A stretch of 10,671 nt of DNA from an archaeon (GTDB lineage Archaea; Thermoproteota; Nitrososphaeria; Nitrososphaerales; CADDZS01). Of this stretch, positions 1-8,056 are shown piece by piece. The notes below the pieces were generated by a model. That model was not told the DNA's origin and searched no databases. It worked only from the letters and a program-made list of their open reading frames with translations. The translations under genes were made by a program, and so were the position numbers. Within the stretch, counting starts at the first letter, position 1; each line of letters opens with the position of its first letter. The stretch is taken from contig JAKAPU010000089.1 in the NCBI GenBank assembly GCA_021806865.1, positions 1 to 10,671 of the forward strand. The letters are read 5' to 3'.

Positions 1-48
1 CGATCTAACGAGAAGATTTCCATTCCTGCCATCAAGAACGTTACTCAT
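1..48 (-). CDS. Possible 5' end of next gene in the glycan operon (partial, runs off left edge)
   Basis: An ATG at 48-46 opens a frame that stays open for 16 codons (MSNVLDGRNGNLLVRS) to the window edge. It lies about 180 bp after the stop of the upstream GT4 gene, on the same strand. The ribosome binding site is weak: a GGA about 9 nt upstream and AGGG further away. Sixteen residues are too few to assign a family. The 49-229 stretch has stops in all minus frames and no recognisable product, so it is probably an intergenic spacer. The call rests on position and the open frame only. Confidence 0.3.
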   Translation of the reverse strand, partial: MSNVLDGRNGNLLVRS

Positions 49-229
49 AGGTGTTGGTCCATCTTTCCCTAACGAATCTTAACGTCTGAAGTCGAATTCA
101 TCTTTTGTGGCAACACCCAACCGGTCTAATAGGACCTTTAAGATACCAACGCCAAAACATCGGAAACGACTATGTTCTTCTTCAAACGGAGAACACAGGT
201 GATTTACCCTTATGCACAAACGAGCGTAG

Positions 230-1411
230 TTAGTCGTGCAACAAAGCGTGTATTTCTTTGCGGTAGGCAGCTACCATGCGCCCAGCCGAATATTTTTGCA
301 AGGCGACTAAGCGAGCCTGAGCGCCCATGTGCTCCCTTAGTGCGTCATTTTCAATGAGTACCCTGAGTCTTTCCATCAGCGCTAAATCCTCTCCAGGAGG
401 CACTAGAAATCCAGTGACGCTTTCCTCTATTATTTCTTTGAGCCCTCCTACCCGGCTAGCGACAACAGGCCTGCCGCATGCCATTGCTTCTACTGCTGCA
501 ATTCCAAACGGCTCATAACGCGATGGTACTGCCACGATGTCAAAACACCTTAGATAATTAAAAACATCTTTATGAAAGCCCATAAAAAGGACTGAATCAG
601 ATATGCCAAGAGCGCTTGCCAAGTGTTCTAACTCCTGTCGATCTGGGCCATCCCCTAAAACTACCAGATGTACCTCTAACCCCCGTTTCACCAGTCTTGC
701 AGTAGCTTTTATAAGAATATCGACCCCTTTTTGGTCAACTAACCTGCCGATGAAGCCTATCAATTTTCCGCCCGGCAATCGCAAGGAAGGAAACTCTTGT
801 CTGTTATTAAGTTCCTCTTCGTCGAAGGAATTGTGTATAACAACCATTTTACTGATGTCCGACATTCTCCTTCTAAGATACTGCTCATAGTCGGTTTTTG
901 AGATGCACACCACACGCTTTGCGCATTTGCAACTAATCCATTCAACTGCGTGGTTCCTGAGCTTTCTGCTAAAATCAAAGTCAGTAACGAACGAGGGAAA
1001 TTGGGCCGAATATATGATGCGGTGCACACCGGCGAGTCTTGCCGCTATTCCCCCCAGCGTTCCAGAGAATTGCCCATAAAGAATGACGACATCAGCACTC
1101 TCTGCTTTGATAGCTCGGACAAGCCTGGGGATACTAAATAGGAATTTCCGTTTTGAGTTAAGCGCGATTCTAAGCGTGCGGATATTCATACGTTCAATCT
1201 CGTCAAAAATCGGTCCGTCTTGGTCTGCAATAAGAATATTGATAAACTCTTTAGTGTTGAATCCCCTAATAAGCGTCCTAACGATCACGGGTCCGCCACC
1301 TACTGCGGTCGAATGAATGATGTGAGCTATTTTGATTTTACTGTCCTGGCTATGTGGGTCGTTCAGCGATTTTCCATTAAGAGATTTCTGTGGCGAAACT
1401 ATGGGACGCAT
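230..1411 (-). CDS. GT4-family glycosyltransferase (GT-B fold)
   Basis: This is a cytoplasmic or membrane-associated retaining glycosyltransferase of 393 residues, normal for GT4. The N-terminal Rossmann domain starts at about residue 26 (KIKIAHIIHS) with the Gly-rich GGG loop at 38-40. The C-terminal domain starts near 216 (KLIGFIGRLVDQKGVD, typical of the family). The EX7E signature is E300 to E308 (EPFGIAAVE), followed by EAMACGRPVVAS and a GFLVPPGE segment that usually contacts the donor nucleotide. No membrane segment is seen. The start codon shares one base with the stop of the GT9 gene upstream (TAATG), which implies translational coupling. The first 25 residues are polar and non-conserved, so the true start could lie a little downstream. 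Donor and acceptor cannot be read from sequence. A role in building the surface-glycan repeat unit is inferred from the neighbours. Confidence 0.9.
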   Translation of the reverse strand: MRPIVSPQKSLNGKSLNDPHSQDSKIKIAHIIHSTAVGGGPVIVRTLIRGFNTKEFINILIADQDGPIFDEIERMNIRTLRIALNSKRKFLFSIPRLVRAIKAESADVVILYGQFSGTLGGIAARLAGVHRIIYSAQFPSFVTDFDFSRKLRNHAVEWISCKCAKRVVCISKTDYEQYLRRRMSDISKMVVIHNSFDEEELNNRQEFPSLRLPGGKLIGFIGRLVDQKGVDILIKATARLVKRGLEVHLVVLGDGPDRQELEHLASALGISDSVLFMGFHKDVFNYLRCFDIVAVPSRYEPFGIAAVEAMACGRPVVASRVGGLKEIIEESVTGFLVPPGEDLALMERLRVLIENDALREHMGAQARLVALQKYSAGRMVAAYRKEIHALLHD

Positions 1412-2655
1412 TAATTGCTATGAGGTAAGAACTTCATAAATGCAGTGAGCACTTCTTGGGCGCTGATTTCGCTCATACAGGCAACCGTCCCTAGCGGGCA
1501 GATACGAGCGCCACATGGCGAACAAGGCAGGTGATGCTGAACCAATTTTTCAGAAATCACATATTCGCCGAGTTCTGAACTTCTGTCTGCGCTATGCCTA
1601 ATTACAACACTCCTCGTACCCATTGAGGCAGCCAGATGCCTCAGACCCGTATCGACGGTCACCAGTAAGTCAAGAATCGAGATAACTGCCGCAAGATGTT
1701 CCAGTGAAGTTTGTCCAGTTAGTGAATGAGTCACAAAGGGAAGGTTGCTTCGAATGGAATCCACATCGGCGGTGACATCCCCTGTACCGAGAAATACCAA
1801 CGTGCTTTTGTAATTCAAATGGAGTCGTTTGCAGAATTCGATCCACCTTGAATTTGGCCACAGGAAGCTGTGTTGTGCTCCTACGCCAATACCGACGACA
1901 GGTTGGCTCAAGTCCATCCCGAGATGAGCTAATGTAGTTCTTGCACTAATTCTAGACGAATCTCCTACACTGAACATAGGTCTTAAAGATTCCCCGTTAG
2001 CTGAAAAACCTCCCCAAGCCGCAATCATTCGGACTAAGCGGGCCGCCACAACTTCGTTTTCCCTAAACTCAATAACCCGGGTGAGCAAGTACTTCATGCC
2101 TTTATGTCCGAACCCGACCCTCTCAGGAATCCCTGACAGCCAGGACGCCAAGTAATCTAAGTGATAACCGGCCGTGCTGTAATTGAAAACCACCCTCGGT
2201 CTGCGTTGGGCAAGGAGCCTCATCAACGCTATGAACGATTTAATCTCAGCCCAATGTGAAACCTGTCGAACCCCGTACCATGGTAACTCAATTTCGCAGA
2301 TACCATCATATCTTAGGTGGTCTGTTGCCAAACTTTTCATTGAATATCCAGTCACCACGAATACTCGACCGCCAGTCGAATTTTTCTTGAGTAGCCCTAC
2401 CGCAGGACTCAGCATGAGTAAGTCCCCCAAATGAGTTGGTCCCAGAAACAGATAATCTGCCTCACGACTTTGTTGGCTCAATAGTCTGACCAGCGGGTTT
2501 AACGCGTTGAAGATTAGCATCATGGGCCGGTCAAGAATGAGCTGCTTGATATAGTTCTTCTTCAGTGCAAAGTGGCTCTTCAGATATCTTTGGGAGGGTC
2601 GCAACATTTTACAACGATATAGACTCCTTCGTCGCAAGAAATGCTTACTCTGCAA
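1411..2655 (-). CDS. GT9-family (ADP-heptose:LPS heptosyltransferase-like) glycosyltransferase
   Basis: GT-B enzyme related to LPS heptosyltransferases. The core starts near residue 66 with LFLGPTHLGDLLMLSPAV (the GT9 'GD' loop, G77-D78). The C-terminal nucleotide-sugar region has SLEHLAAVI (317-325) and DTGLRHLAASMGT (335-347), which keeps the D..G..H pattern but has LR where PM is usual. The FGPT loop normally following is replaced by RHSADRSS. A Cys cluster C378, C381, C386, C393 closes the protein, as in many GT9 members. The start is uncertain: the longest frame uses TTG, with GGGAGG 17 nt upstream, which is too far. ATG at codon 17 (position 2607) and the double ATG at codons 45-46 are alternatives, and the first 65 residues are a basic, poorly conserved extension. 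It lies 47 bp after the GT4 gene and is coupled by TAATG to the next one. The sugar transferred is unknown and need not be heptose. Confidence 0.87.
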   Translation of the reverse strand: MQSKHFLRRRSLYRCKMLRPSQRYLKSHFALKKNYIKQLILDRPMMLIFNALNPLVRLLSQQSREADYLFLGPTHLGDLLMLSPAVGLLKKNSTGGRVFVVTGYSMKSLATDHLRYDGICEIELPWYGVRQVSHWAEIKSFIALMRLLAQRRPRVVFNYSTAGYHLDYLASWLSGIPERVGFGHKGMKYLLTRVIEFRENEVVAARLVRMIAAWGGFSANGESLRPMFSVGDSSRISARTTLAHLGMDLSQPVVGIGVGAQHSFLWPNSRWIEFCKRLHLNYKSTLVFLGTGDVTADVDSIRSNLPFVTHSLTGQTSLEHLAAVISILDLLVTVDTGLRHLAASMGTRSVVIRHSADRSSELGEYVISEKLVQHHLPCSPCGARICPLGTVACMSEISAQEVLTAFMKFLPHSN

Positions 2656-2702
2656 CGCTTGGGCTTTGCTTTCCTCCCGTGGCCGTGTCGTCCGCTTAGC
2701 TC

Positions 2703-3866
2703 TTAAGCCGATAGGTAAGCTTCCTTTGTCCGAGTTATAATTTTGTCACGATTGAAAAACGATGCTCGTTCGATTCCCCATTTCGAGAAGTAGCGTCTTA
2801 ATTCATCGCGCTCAAGAAAGAGTCTAATCTTCTCACTTAGGGAAACAACATCGTTTGGATCGAAGAGGAGGTTTTGATTCGGTAACACTTCGGGAATAGA
2901 AGAAGTGGAACTTGCCAGAACCGGTGTTCCACAACTCATAGCCTCTAGCAGAGGCAATCCAAATCCCTCGTAAAGGGAAGGATACACCGATAGAATGGCG
3001 GACTTGTACAAAAGGGGAAGCTCAATCTGCGGTATGTAGCCGGTACATACTACATCCCTTTCTATTCCTAGCTGTCGGACCGAGTTGACAATGTCTTCGA
3101 CCAAGCCATTCTTGAGCTGCTTCCGTGTAGGAGAATACCGACCTGCCAGCACCAACTTGTTGGCAATATTATGGTTATGCTTCAAAAGAGCGAACGCTTT
3201 CAGGAGAGTCCCAACGTTCTTGCGATAATCGAAACCTCCAATGTAAAGCAAAAATTGGTCAGGGATTTTGTGCCGTCGTCTGAAGGACCGTAGGTCGACG
3301 TCCAAAACGGGTTGGGGATTAAAGAGTTCGTCAACCCACTCATATATTACGTGAATTTTCGATTCTTCCAGGCATAGATATTTTATAAGATCCCGCTTTG
3401 AATAATGTGAAACGGTTATAATACTGTTTGCATGTTGAAGGTTTCTTTCACTCTTACAGAGAAAAGCGTTTCTAATCGTACCGCCTCTATACTTTTTGAA
3501 GAGGCTCGGGATGGTATCATGGACTGTTGCCACATACTTGATACCGCTTTTTATCGAATGGAATAATGGATATGGGCTATGAACGAGTTGGACAGCGTAC
3601 GTGCGGGCGGCAGACTCCATAGCGCGCTCGAAGCTTACAGCATTCAGGATTTCATGTTTCCAATGCCGGTGTGAAATAGTTACGTGTTCCAGTCTGGTAT
3701 CTATCCGTAAATCGCTGAGCAATCTTTCTCCACTGGAATCTACGAAGATCACCGGATGCAGACCGTCTCCATGAGCATTCAAACCCTTGATCAAGCTCAA
3801 GGTATACTGACCGATACCCGTATCTATTGAACCTAGAAACAGGCCGTTGATTCCGACTCTCAACAT
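2703..3866 (-). CDS. GT4-family glycosyltransferase, mannosyltransferase-like
   Basis: This 387-residue GT-B glycosyltransferase has the layout of GT4 enzymes often annotated as mannosyl- or rhamnosyltransferases of O-antigen loci. Visible landmarks are the N-terminal strand MLRVGINGLFL with a GIGQY loop (17-21), ATVHDTIP (113-120), the SIITVSHYSKRDL segment (148-160) that joins the domains, LYIGGFDYRKNVGTLLKAF (207-225), and the EX7E motif E300-E308 (EGFGLPLLE), followed by AMSCGTPVLASS and SIPEV. It has no membrane segment. The ATG at 3866 has a weak GGAG about 12 nt upstream. Gaps are 73 bp to the GT9 gene before it and 47 bp to the GT9 gene after it, so it is almost certainly co-transcribed. 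Linkage specificity cannot be predicted. Family assignment is secure; the mannosyl preference is only a resemblance. Confidence 0.9.
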   Translation of the reverse strand: MLRVGINGLFLGSIDTGIGQYTLSLIKGLNAHGDGLHPVIFVDSSGERLLSDLRIDTRLEHVTISHRHWKHEILNAVSFERAMESAARTYAVQLVHSPYPLFHSIKSGIKYVATVHDTIPSLFKKYRGGTIRNAFLCKSERNLQHANSIITVSHYSKRDLIKYLCLEESKIHVIYEWVDELFNPQPVLDVDLRSFRRRHKIPDQFLLYIGGFDYRKNVGTLLKAFALLKHNHNIANKLVLAGRYSPTRKQLKNGLVEDIVNSVRQLGIERDVVCTGYIPQIELPLLYKSAILSVYPSLYEGFGLPLLEAMSCGTPVLASSTSSIPEVLPNQNLLFDPNDVVSLSEKIRLFLERDELRRYFSKWGIERASFFNRDKIITRTKEAYLSA

Positions 3867-3939
3867 GGACTCGATATCACTCCGACGCCAAGCGTGCAGT
3901 CAGCAAGCGTATCAGTCACGTAGGCAGCAGGCATAACGC

Positions 3940-5064
3940 TTACATCCAATCCAAACGTTTTGCTCTTTCACTTGAAGCACGGTCAAGGGCTCCCTGTAAT
4001 GCGCGCGAAACGTTTGCTACAGCGACTGAAGCCATGCAGATTGGCGTCGAAAACTTACAGTTATCATGGCATGGGTGGTACTTGCAGACGTTTTCGTTTA
4101 CGACAAGTGATTTGTCGCTATACGGTCCATACAACTCCGGCAGCGTAGGGCCAAAAACCGCCACAACCGCTTTGTCGCAAGCAGCAGCTATGTGCATGGG
4201 CCCGGAATCGTTGCCGAGAAAAACATCTGAGATTTGTATGGCGGCTATAAGGAATCCCAAGGGATGAGAAAAATCAAAAACGATTTCACCTTTACCGATC
4301 AAATCAGCTACTGTGGACGCCTCGTCCTCCTGACAGAACCATATCGTATTAAAGCTCTTGTGTCCCTTCAACTCAAGCACCGCTTTGCAGAAGTTGCTTA
4401 TCTCCCACTTTCTTAATGGCGTGCTGGCCCCTGTGTGAACGAGCAAGGTTGGCAAACCAACATCCCATTTTTCGTGCCCCGATAGTTCCTCGAGCAATTT
4501 CTGCATGTCAGATTTTCTCGGGATGATCGTCGGCCTTACGATAGACGAATCTCCAGTCAATGTTGTATATATCTTCTGCCATCTGGCGGCCATGTGGATT
4601 GCCGGAATGTCCTTCTCGACAGGATGTGTAAGTAAACCTTCTCCTCGTTCTGTTGGAAATCCCATTCTATTTTGAGCGCCGTACATTCTCATCAAAAGAA
4701 AGTCCGTGGTACCCTCTCTGACTCCTACCGCCAATTTGAAATGTCGCCTCCGAAGTTGAAGAATGTTCTTCGCAACCGACAACCATCGTGACTTGAAAAA
4801 TGCCTTCACTTTCTGAAAGTCGCTCGCACTAGCATCCGCGAAATAAGGGTTCTCGAAGGAGACTATCTCTACATTCTCTGGAAAATGATCGAAGATATAC
4901 TGGTTTCTTTCCGACACGACTACAGTGAACCTCGTGTCTGGAAAGAACTTAGCAAGACCCAGAATAGCGCCAGTTGCTAGAACCACGTCGCCAATCCCTT
5001 CATGTCTGTTAAGAAGAAACAGAACAGACTCCCTGTCGAGACCAATAAGTTCTTCCGAAGTCAT
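3940..5064 (-). CDS. GT9-family (ADP-heptose:LPS heptosyltransferase-like) glycosyltransferase
   Basis: A 374-residue enzyme closer to canonical GT9 than the other copy in the window. It has LFLLNRHEGIGDVVLATGAI (15-34) carrying the GIGD loop, LLVHTGAS (207-214) opening the C-terminal domain, and GNDSGPMHIAAA (284-295) followed by VAVFGPT (301-307), the classic nucleotide-sugar binding stretch of heptosyltransferases. The C-terminal cysteines C327, C332, C336, C343 (CX4CX3CX6CM) match the family's Cys-rich tail. An in-frame TAA two codons before the ATG at 5064 fixes this as the first possible ATG; the ribosome binding site is poor. It is followed after 73 bp by a GT4 gene and preceded by a 150-bp spacer. 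It likely adds a heptose or another ADP/NDP-activated sugar at the cytoplasmic face, but which sugar is not readable. Confidence 0.9.
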   Translation of the reverse strand: MTSEELIGLDRESVLFLLNRHEGIGDVVLATGAILGLAKFFPDTRFTVVVSERNQYIFDHFPENVEIVSFENPYFADASASDFQKVKAFFKSRWLSVAKNILQLRRRHFKLAVGVREGTTDFLLMRMYGAQNRMGFPTERGEGLLTHPVEKDIPAIHMAARWQKIYTTLTGDSSIVRPTIIPRKSDMQKLLEELSGHEKWDVGLPTLLVHTGASTPLRKWEISNFCKAVLELKGHKSFNTIWFCQEDEASTVADLIGKGEIVFDFSHPLGFLIAAIQISDVFLGNDSGPMHIAAACDKAVVAVFGPTLPELYGPYSDKSLVVNENVCKYHPCHDNCKFSTPICMASVAVANVSRALQGALDRASSERAKRLDWM

Positions 5065-5214
5065 AGGCTTATGCAGAGTACAATCAACTTCAGTCAGCAG
5101 CCCCTTTCCCGTCTTGGTGTCAGATGTGGAACCAAGTGACTCACCTTATCGGTCCAGCAACTGGAACTGGTCGAAGGGGCGTTGTGGTCGCAAGAACGCG
5201 AGAGGCCACTCGAA

Positions 5215-6183
5215 TCATCTCTGCATACGAACGCTTGCGTAAATCATCCCGAATCCGTCGTGTTGTTTACTCGGAGCTATATCAACAACGGAATACTGTC
5301 CCTTGAGGACCGCGAGTAGTTCCTTGAACCAACCAAAGTGGTACTCAATGATGACTCTCTGCGGTTTCAGGTAGTCCAACAATTTTTTGTCTCTGAAGAG
5401 CACCTTCTCACATCCCTCGCAGTCAACTTTTAGTAGATCGCATCTGTCGATTCCGCGAGATTTCAGAAAGTCAATGGCGTTAACAAGATTGATGGTTTCA
5501 GTTATCTCGTTGCCGTTGCTCGCTGCACGGTTCGATAACGAGACACCTACCGTTTTACGTCGGTCGTATGTGAATTGGACTGTACCATAATGATCGGACA
5601 AACCGACGTTGAATCCGCAAAGCCTGCTGGTGATGTCTCTATTTAGTGTGCAATTGCGCTCATAACTCTCAAAAACCGAGGGCAAGGGTTCAAATGAATA
5701 TACGGTGGCCCCCTTAGAAGCAAAAAGTAATGCAGTGTCCCCTATATTTGCTCCCACGTCCACTACGATCTGATTCTGGAAATTGACGTTCTTGACGCGA
5801 TAACAATCCAATCCGAACTGCTCACGAATTAGAAAGAGTGTGTCATTGATATTCGTACTATTGACTGAAAACTTCACTCCGTTGACCAGATTGACAACGC
5901 AGGGTTCTCCATCTGGACTAGTCTCAATCCGATCCAGAAGTTTGCCACCACGCATCATCAGGAGCAAATTTAAGAATGTTCGCCATTCAAGCCACCCGGT
6001 GCCAATGCGCAGCGTTGTCCCGTCTCGAAGCCGGGCTTCTGCTCGATCATGTCTCCCCACTCTAAATAGAAGAACTTCCAGAAAGTTGGAAACCTTGGAA
6101 ACAAGTGCGAGGAGATTCTTAGGATAGTCTGCGTAGACCCGTGGTCCTTCTTTCGTATGTGTCAGAAAGCTCCAATAATTCAT
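5215..6183 (-). CDS. FkbM-family SAM-dependent methyltransferase
   Basis: A 322-residue class I methyltransferase. The SAM-binding motif I is VDVGANIGD (141-149); the acidic end of strand 2 is in FEPLP (E165). The FkbM signature LLKVDCEGCEK is at 250-260, and the strand IIEYHFGW (278-285) follows. The domain begins near residue 110 with SVNSTNINDTLFLIREQFGL, the usual pre-motif helix; residues 1-105 are a non-catalytic N-terminal region seen in some family members. FkbM proteins in glycan loci usually O-methylate a sugar hydroxyl, which is the inferred role here. The start is well supported: GAGGAG lies 7 nt before the ATG. It follows the flippase gene by 51 bp and precedes a GT9 gene by 150 bp on the same strand. 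Confidence 0.92.
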   Translation of the reverse strand: MNYWSFLTHTKEGPRVYADYPKNLLALVSKVSNFLEVLLFRVGRHDRAEARLRDGTTLRIGTGWLEWRTFLNLLLMMRGGKLLDRIETSPDGEPCVVNLVNGVKFSVNSTNINDTLFLIREQFGLDCYRVKNVNFQNQIVVDVGANIGDTALLFASKGATVYSFEPLPSVFESYERNCTLNRDITSRLCGFNVGLSDHYGTVQFTYDRRKTVGVSLSNRAASNGNEITETINLVNAIDFLKSRGIDRCDLLKVDCEGCEKVLFRDKKLLDYLKPQRVIIEYHFGWFKELLAVLKGQYSVVDIAPSKQHDGFGMIYASVRMQR

Positions 6184-6190
6184 TTACACT

Positions 6191-6196
6191 CTCCTC
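6191..6196 (-). promoter_or_regulatory. Ribosome binding site of the FkbM gene
   Basis: GAGGAG, within AGAGGAGAGT, lies 7 nt before the ATG at 6183. It is the strongest Shine-Dalgarno match in the glycan gene set and fixes that start. Confidence 0.75.
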
Positions 6197-6234
6197 TAAG
6201 ATTCATGAATGTGTAGGTCGGAGCTTTCTCTTTC

Positions 6235-7650
6235 TCACCTTCTTAACACGCTAAGGATTGTATGCTTGCTCAGGTCATCCCGAATCATGAACCACATGCC
6301 GGTAGCCAAAATGAGACCTATTGCAAGTAGTGAATCGTCTGCGCGGGACAGAAACAGAATTCCTGCCGTAGCAAGTCCAAAAGAAACCAGTTGATATAAC
6401 GGAATTACGGTCACAGGTTGAATCCTCAATAGCTTCTTTAGGGTCATCAATTGCATCACTGAATTAAATGCTTCGGTAAGTAGTGCTGCTGCCGCTGCAC
6501 CCCTGTCTTCGAATGCCCTGACTAGGATTATGTTCGCGATAATGTTCACCCCCAAGTTAACCAGACCGATAATTGCTATTATCCGTTGCCCATCCTTGGC
6601 TATGATAGCATTCGTCAGCACCATGTTCGTTGAAGCGAGCGGAATCCACATTGCAAGGAGAGACAGAGTAGTACCGCCGGACAAGTATCTATCTGAATAC
6701 AAGATCCTGAGGACAAACTCAGGGCGAATGCTGAACGCTAGAGCAATTACGAGCCCCGAGTAGAAAAGAATTCGGATAGAGGATGCTACAAGGGTTCTTA
6801 ATCTTTCGTCTGTCCCTTTGGCAGCGGAAAACAGAGGGAACAGATTTGCGGCGAGAGCGGCAGCAACGATCATCACAGATTCGGTAATACGGTAGGTGAC
6901 GGAGTAAGTACTCACTGCCGTCGGTCCTCCCAGTTTGGAAAGAAAGAAAAGGCTCTCACGGGAATAGACGACGACAAATCCTCCCACTAATGCGAGGGGA
7001 AACGCATTCTTAAGAATGAAGAGACGGACATGTCGGTCAACGTACTGTCGGCTTGTGTGCAGGTGCGTCAACTTAAGAAGCCATGCGAATGTCACCGCTT
7101 CGACTGCCGATTGCAAACCGAAAACGCAATAAATGCTCATTGACATCTTGGTCACGACGACGAGCAGAGTGATATAAGCAACGCCTACGAACAGAGTTGG
7201 AACGAGAACTCTATGCATCTCTAGTTTAGCAAGAAAGCCGGCTCTAAGAGTATTAGACATAGAGTAGAATAAGGAGCCGATGGATAGGAGAATTATGCCG
7301 TATACAGCTGGGGTCTCATGCGGAAAGATCAGGTGGAAACTGAGCACGCCGATACAGGCGATGAGGATATTCAAAGCAACTTTAAGTTGAAGAGCGGCTT
7401 TTACGTAATTGTGCGGTCTATCTCTTGGTTCGGAAAGGCTCCGTACCACAATCGTGTCTATCCCGAATTCCGCGAAGGCTCTGAAGATTTCGACCGATGC
7501 AATTACCAGTGCATAAGTGGCAAAATTTTCAGGATCGAGATATCTTGCGATAAGAACAAATGCAAGGAACCGAGAAGCTTTGGTTAACCCGCTGATTGCT
7601 ATATTTCCGGCCGTGCTTTTGCCGACTTTTTCTATGTCCATTCTAACCAT
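6235..7650 (-). CDS. Wzx-type oligosaccharide flippase (MATE/MOP superfamily, polysaccharide transporter)
   Basis: An integral inner-membrane protein of 471 residues, the normal size for Wzx/PST flippases, which move undecaprenyl-linked oligosaccharides to the periplasmic face. It shows about 12-14 hydrophobic segments, roughly at 13-35, 42-65, 88-108, 113-133, 149-167, 172-192, 211-231, 251-274, 293-307, 326-350, 356-378, 385-404, 414-435 and 438-456. The N-terminus (GNIAISGLTKASRFLAFVLI, then ARYLDPENFATYAL) is the typical family opening in which the protein passes the first helix and reaches a short conserved loop. The start used is ATG at 7650; ATG at codon 4 is an alternative, and neither has a clear Shine-Dalgarno. 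It is the first gene of the glycan operon as seen here. The DNA just upstream is decayed toxin-antitoxin sequence, with no convincing promoter. Confidence 0.92.
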   Translation of the reverse strand: MVRMDIEKVGKSTAGNIAISGLTKASRFLAFVLIARYLDPENFATYALVIASVEIFRAFAEFGIDTIVVRSLSEPRDRPHNYVKAALQLKVALNILIACIGVLSFHLIFPHETPAVYGIILLSIGSLFYSMSNTLRAGFLAKLEMHRVLVPTLFVGVAYITLLVVVTKMSMSIYCVFGLQSAVEAVTFAWLLKLTHLHTSRQYVDRHVRLFILKNAFPLALVGGFVVVYSRESLFFLSKLGGPTAVSTYSVTYRITESVMIVAAALAANLFPLFSAAKGTDERLRTLVASSIRILFYSGLVIALAFSIRPEFVLRILYSDRYLSGGTTLSLLAMWIPLASTNMVLTNAIIAKDGQRIIAIIGLVNLGVNIIANIILVRAFEDRGAAAAALLTEAFNSVMQLMTLKKLLRIQPVTVIPLYQLVSFGLATAGILFLSRADDSLLAIGLILATGMWFMIRDDLSKHTILSVLRR

Positions 7651-7741
7651 AACTTTTCAAACATCTCTGCTGAACGGATAGTTTTGACAGATTCAACTCA
7701 ATGCCTGTGTCCTGCTTGACGTAGCCTCGAAACCGTAGTGC

Positions 7742-7789
7742 AAGCGCCCTACTCAACAATCCGGGTGCAATTTCCTTGTGGTCAGGTAT
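7742..7789 (-). pseudogene. hicA toxin remnant (C-terminal fragment)
   Basis: On the minus strand, from 7789 down, the frame reads IPDHKEIAPGLLSRAL. It matches the C-terminal part of HicA-family mRNA interferases, where a 'vP.HkeiapGtLr.ilrqAG' segment follows the substrate strand. The frame has a stop two codons upstream, so there is no N-terminal half and no catalytic His. Downstream the match fades; a shifted frame gives LRQAG near 7710, which may be a displaced end of the same gene. It lies directly after a hicB remnant, and the missing parts are the end of hicB and the start of hicA. The family match is by eye over 16 codons. Confidence 0.55.
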
Positions 7790-7803
7790 TGACTAAATCC
7801 TTT

Positions 7804-7899
7804 GTCAAGAGTCTTTCCCTCGCTCATTCATCCGTTAAGTTCCGGCACGTCCACCACATAACCTTCATATTCGGAGTCGTATGTTATTACTACCTTAAA
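7804..7899 (-). pseudogene. hicB antitoxin remnant (N-terminal part, internal stop)
   Basis: The minus strand from 7899 reads FKVVITYDSEYEGYVVDV then PELNG, stop, MSEGKTLD. This is the N-terminal half of a short HicB (UPF0150) antitoxin, whose family pattern is 'y.v.ie.de.eGyvv.vPELpGC.seGkTleEA'. The TGA at 7830-7828 stands exactly where the conserved Cys (TGC or TGT) is expected, so one base change could explain it. The start codon is missing: the frame runs back through LLISVFS into a TCAGAAGCC-type repeat. The helix following TLD is absent and the DNA passes into the back half of a hicA gene, so an internal deletion is likely. The gene is dead. Confidence is in the family call. Confidence 0.7.
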
Positions 7900-8056
7900 G
7901 GAAAAAACAGAAATCAGAAGCCAGATGCAAGACATCAGTCCAAGAGACCGGGGAAGCCGGCGAGGCGAGGCTCCGTCTTACAGGTTCCTGAAGGTTACTT
8001 CTTGCACGCTTCAACCACTCCTGAGGATCTTCAAACAGACTGGGGTTGTTTTTCAT
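7895..8056 (-). pseudogene. HEPN-domain protein remnant (truncated N-terminus, 53 codons)
   Basis: From ATG 8056 the minus strand reads MKNNPSLFEDPQEWLKRARS NL. The DP.EWL.RARSNL segment is the hallmark start of HEPN proteins that pair with minimal nucleotidyltransferases; HEPN is the ribonuclease toxin of that system. After residue 22 the sequence becomes low-grade. A VSWTDVLHLA stretch at 37-46 could be a worn 'v.weDLcFhaqQA' helix, with helix 1 largely altered. The frame ends at TAA 7897-7895. A full protein would be about 125-140 residues, and the RX4-6H catalytic end is absent. The start overlaps the end of the nucleotidyltransferase remnant by 26 bp, the usual MNT-HEPN arrangement. The break point coincides with a TCAGAAGCC-type repeat. 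Confidence 0.65.
7908..7930. repeat. Degenerate TCAGAAGCC-type repeat
   Basis: CAGAAATCAGAAGCCAGATG on the plus strand shares the 9-mer TCAGAAGCC with 9678-9686 and resembles ACAGAAGCCGGAAATCGG at 9734-9751. It lies at the junction between the HEPN remnant and the hicB remnant. Confidence 0.4.

Noticed and set aside
5099..5181. GCCCCTT/AAGGGGC inverted pair in the spacer between FkbM and GT9
   Set aside because: Only 7 bp, about 70 nt apart and without a U-tract; not a credible terminator or attenuator.
4925..5242. Plus-strand open frame of 105 codons over the GT9/FkbM spacer
   Set aside because: It is antisense to well-supported genes at both ends and has no family match.
6201..6210. Perfect palindrome ATTCATGAAT between flippase and FkbM
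   Set aside because: Ten bases with no second copy or promoter beside it; expected by chance at this frequency.
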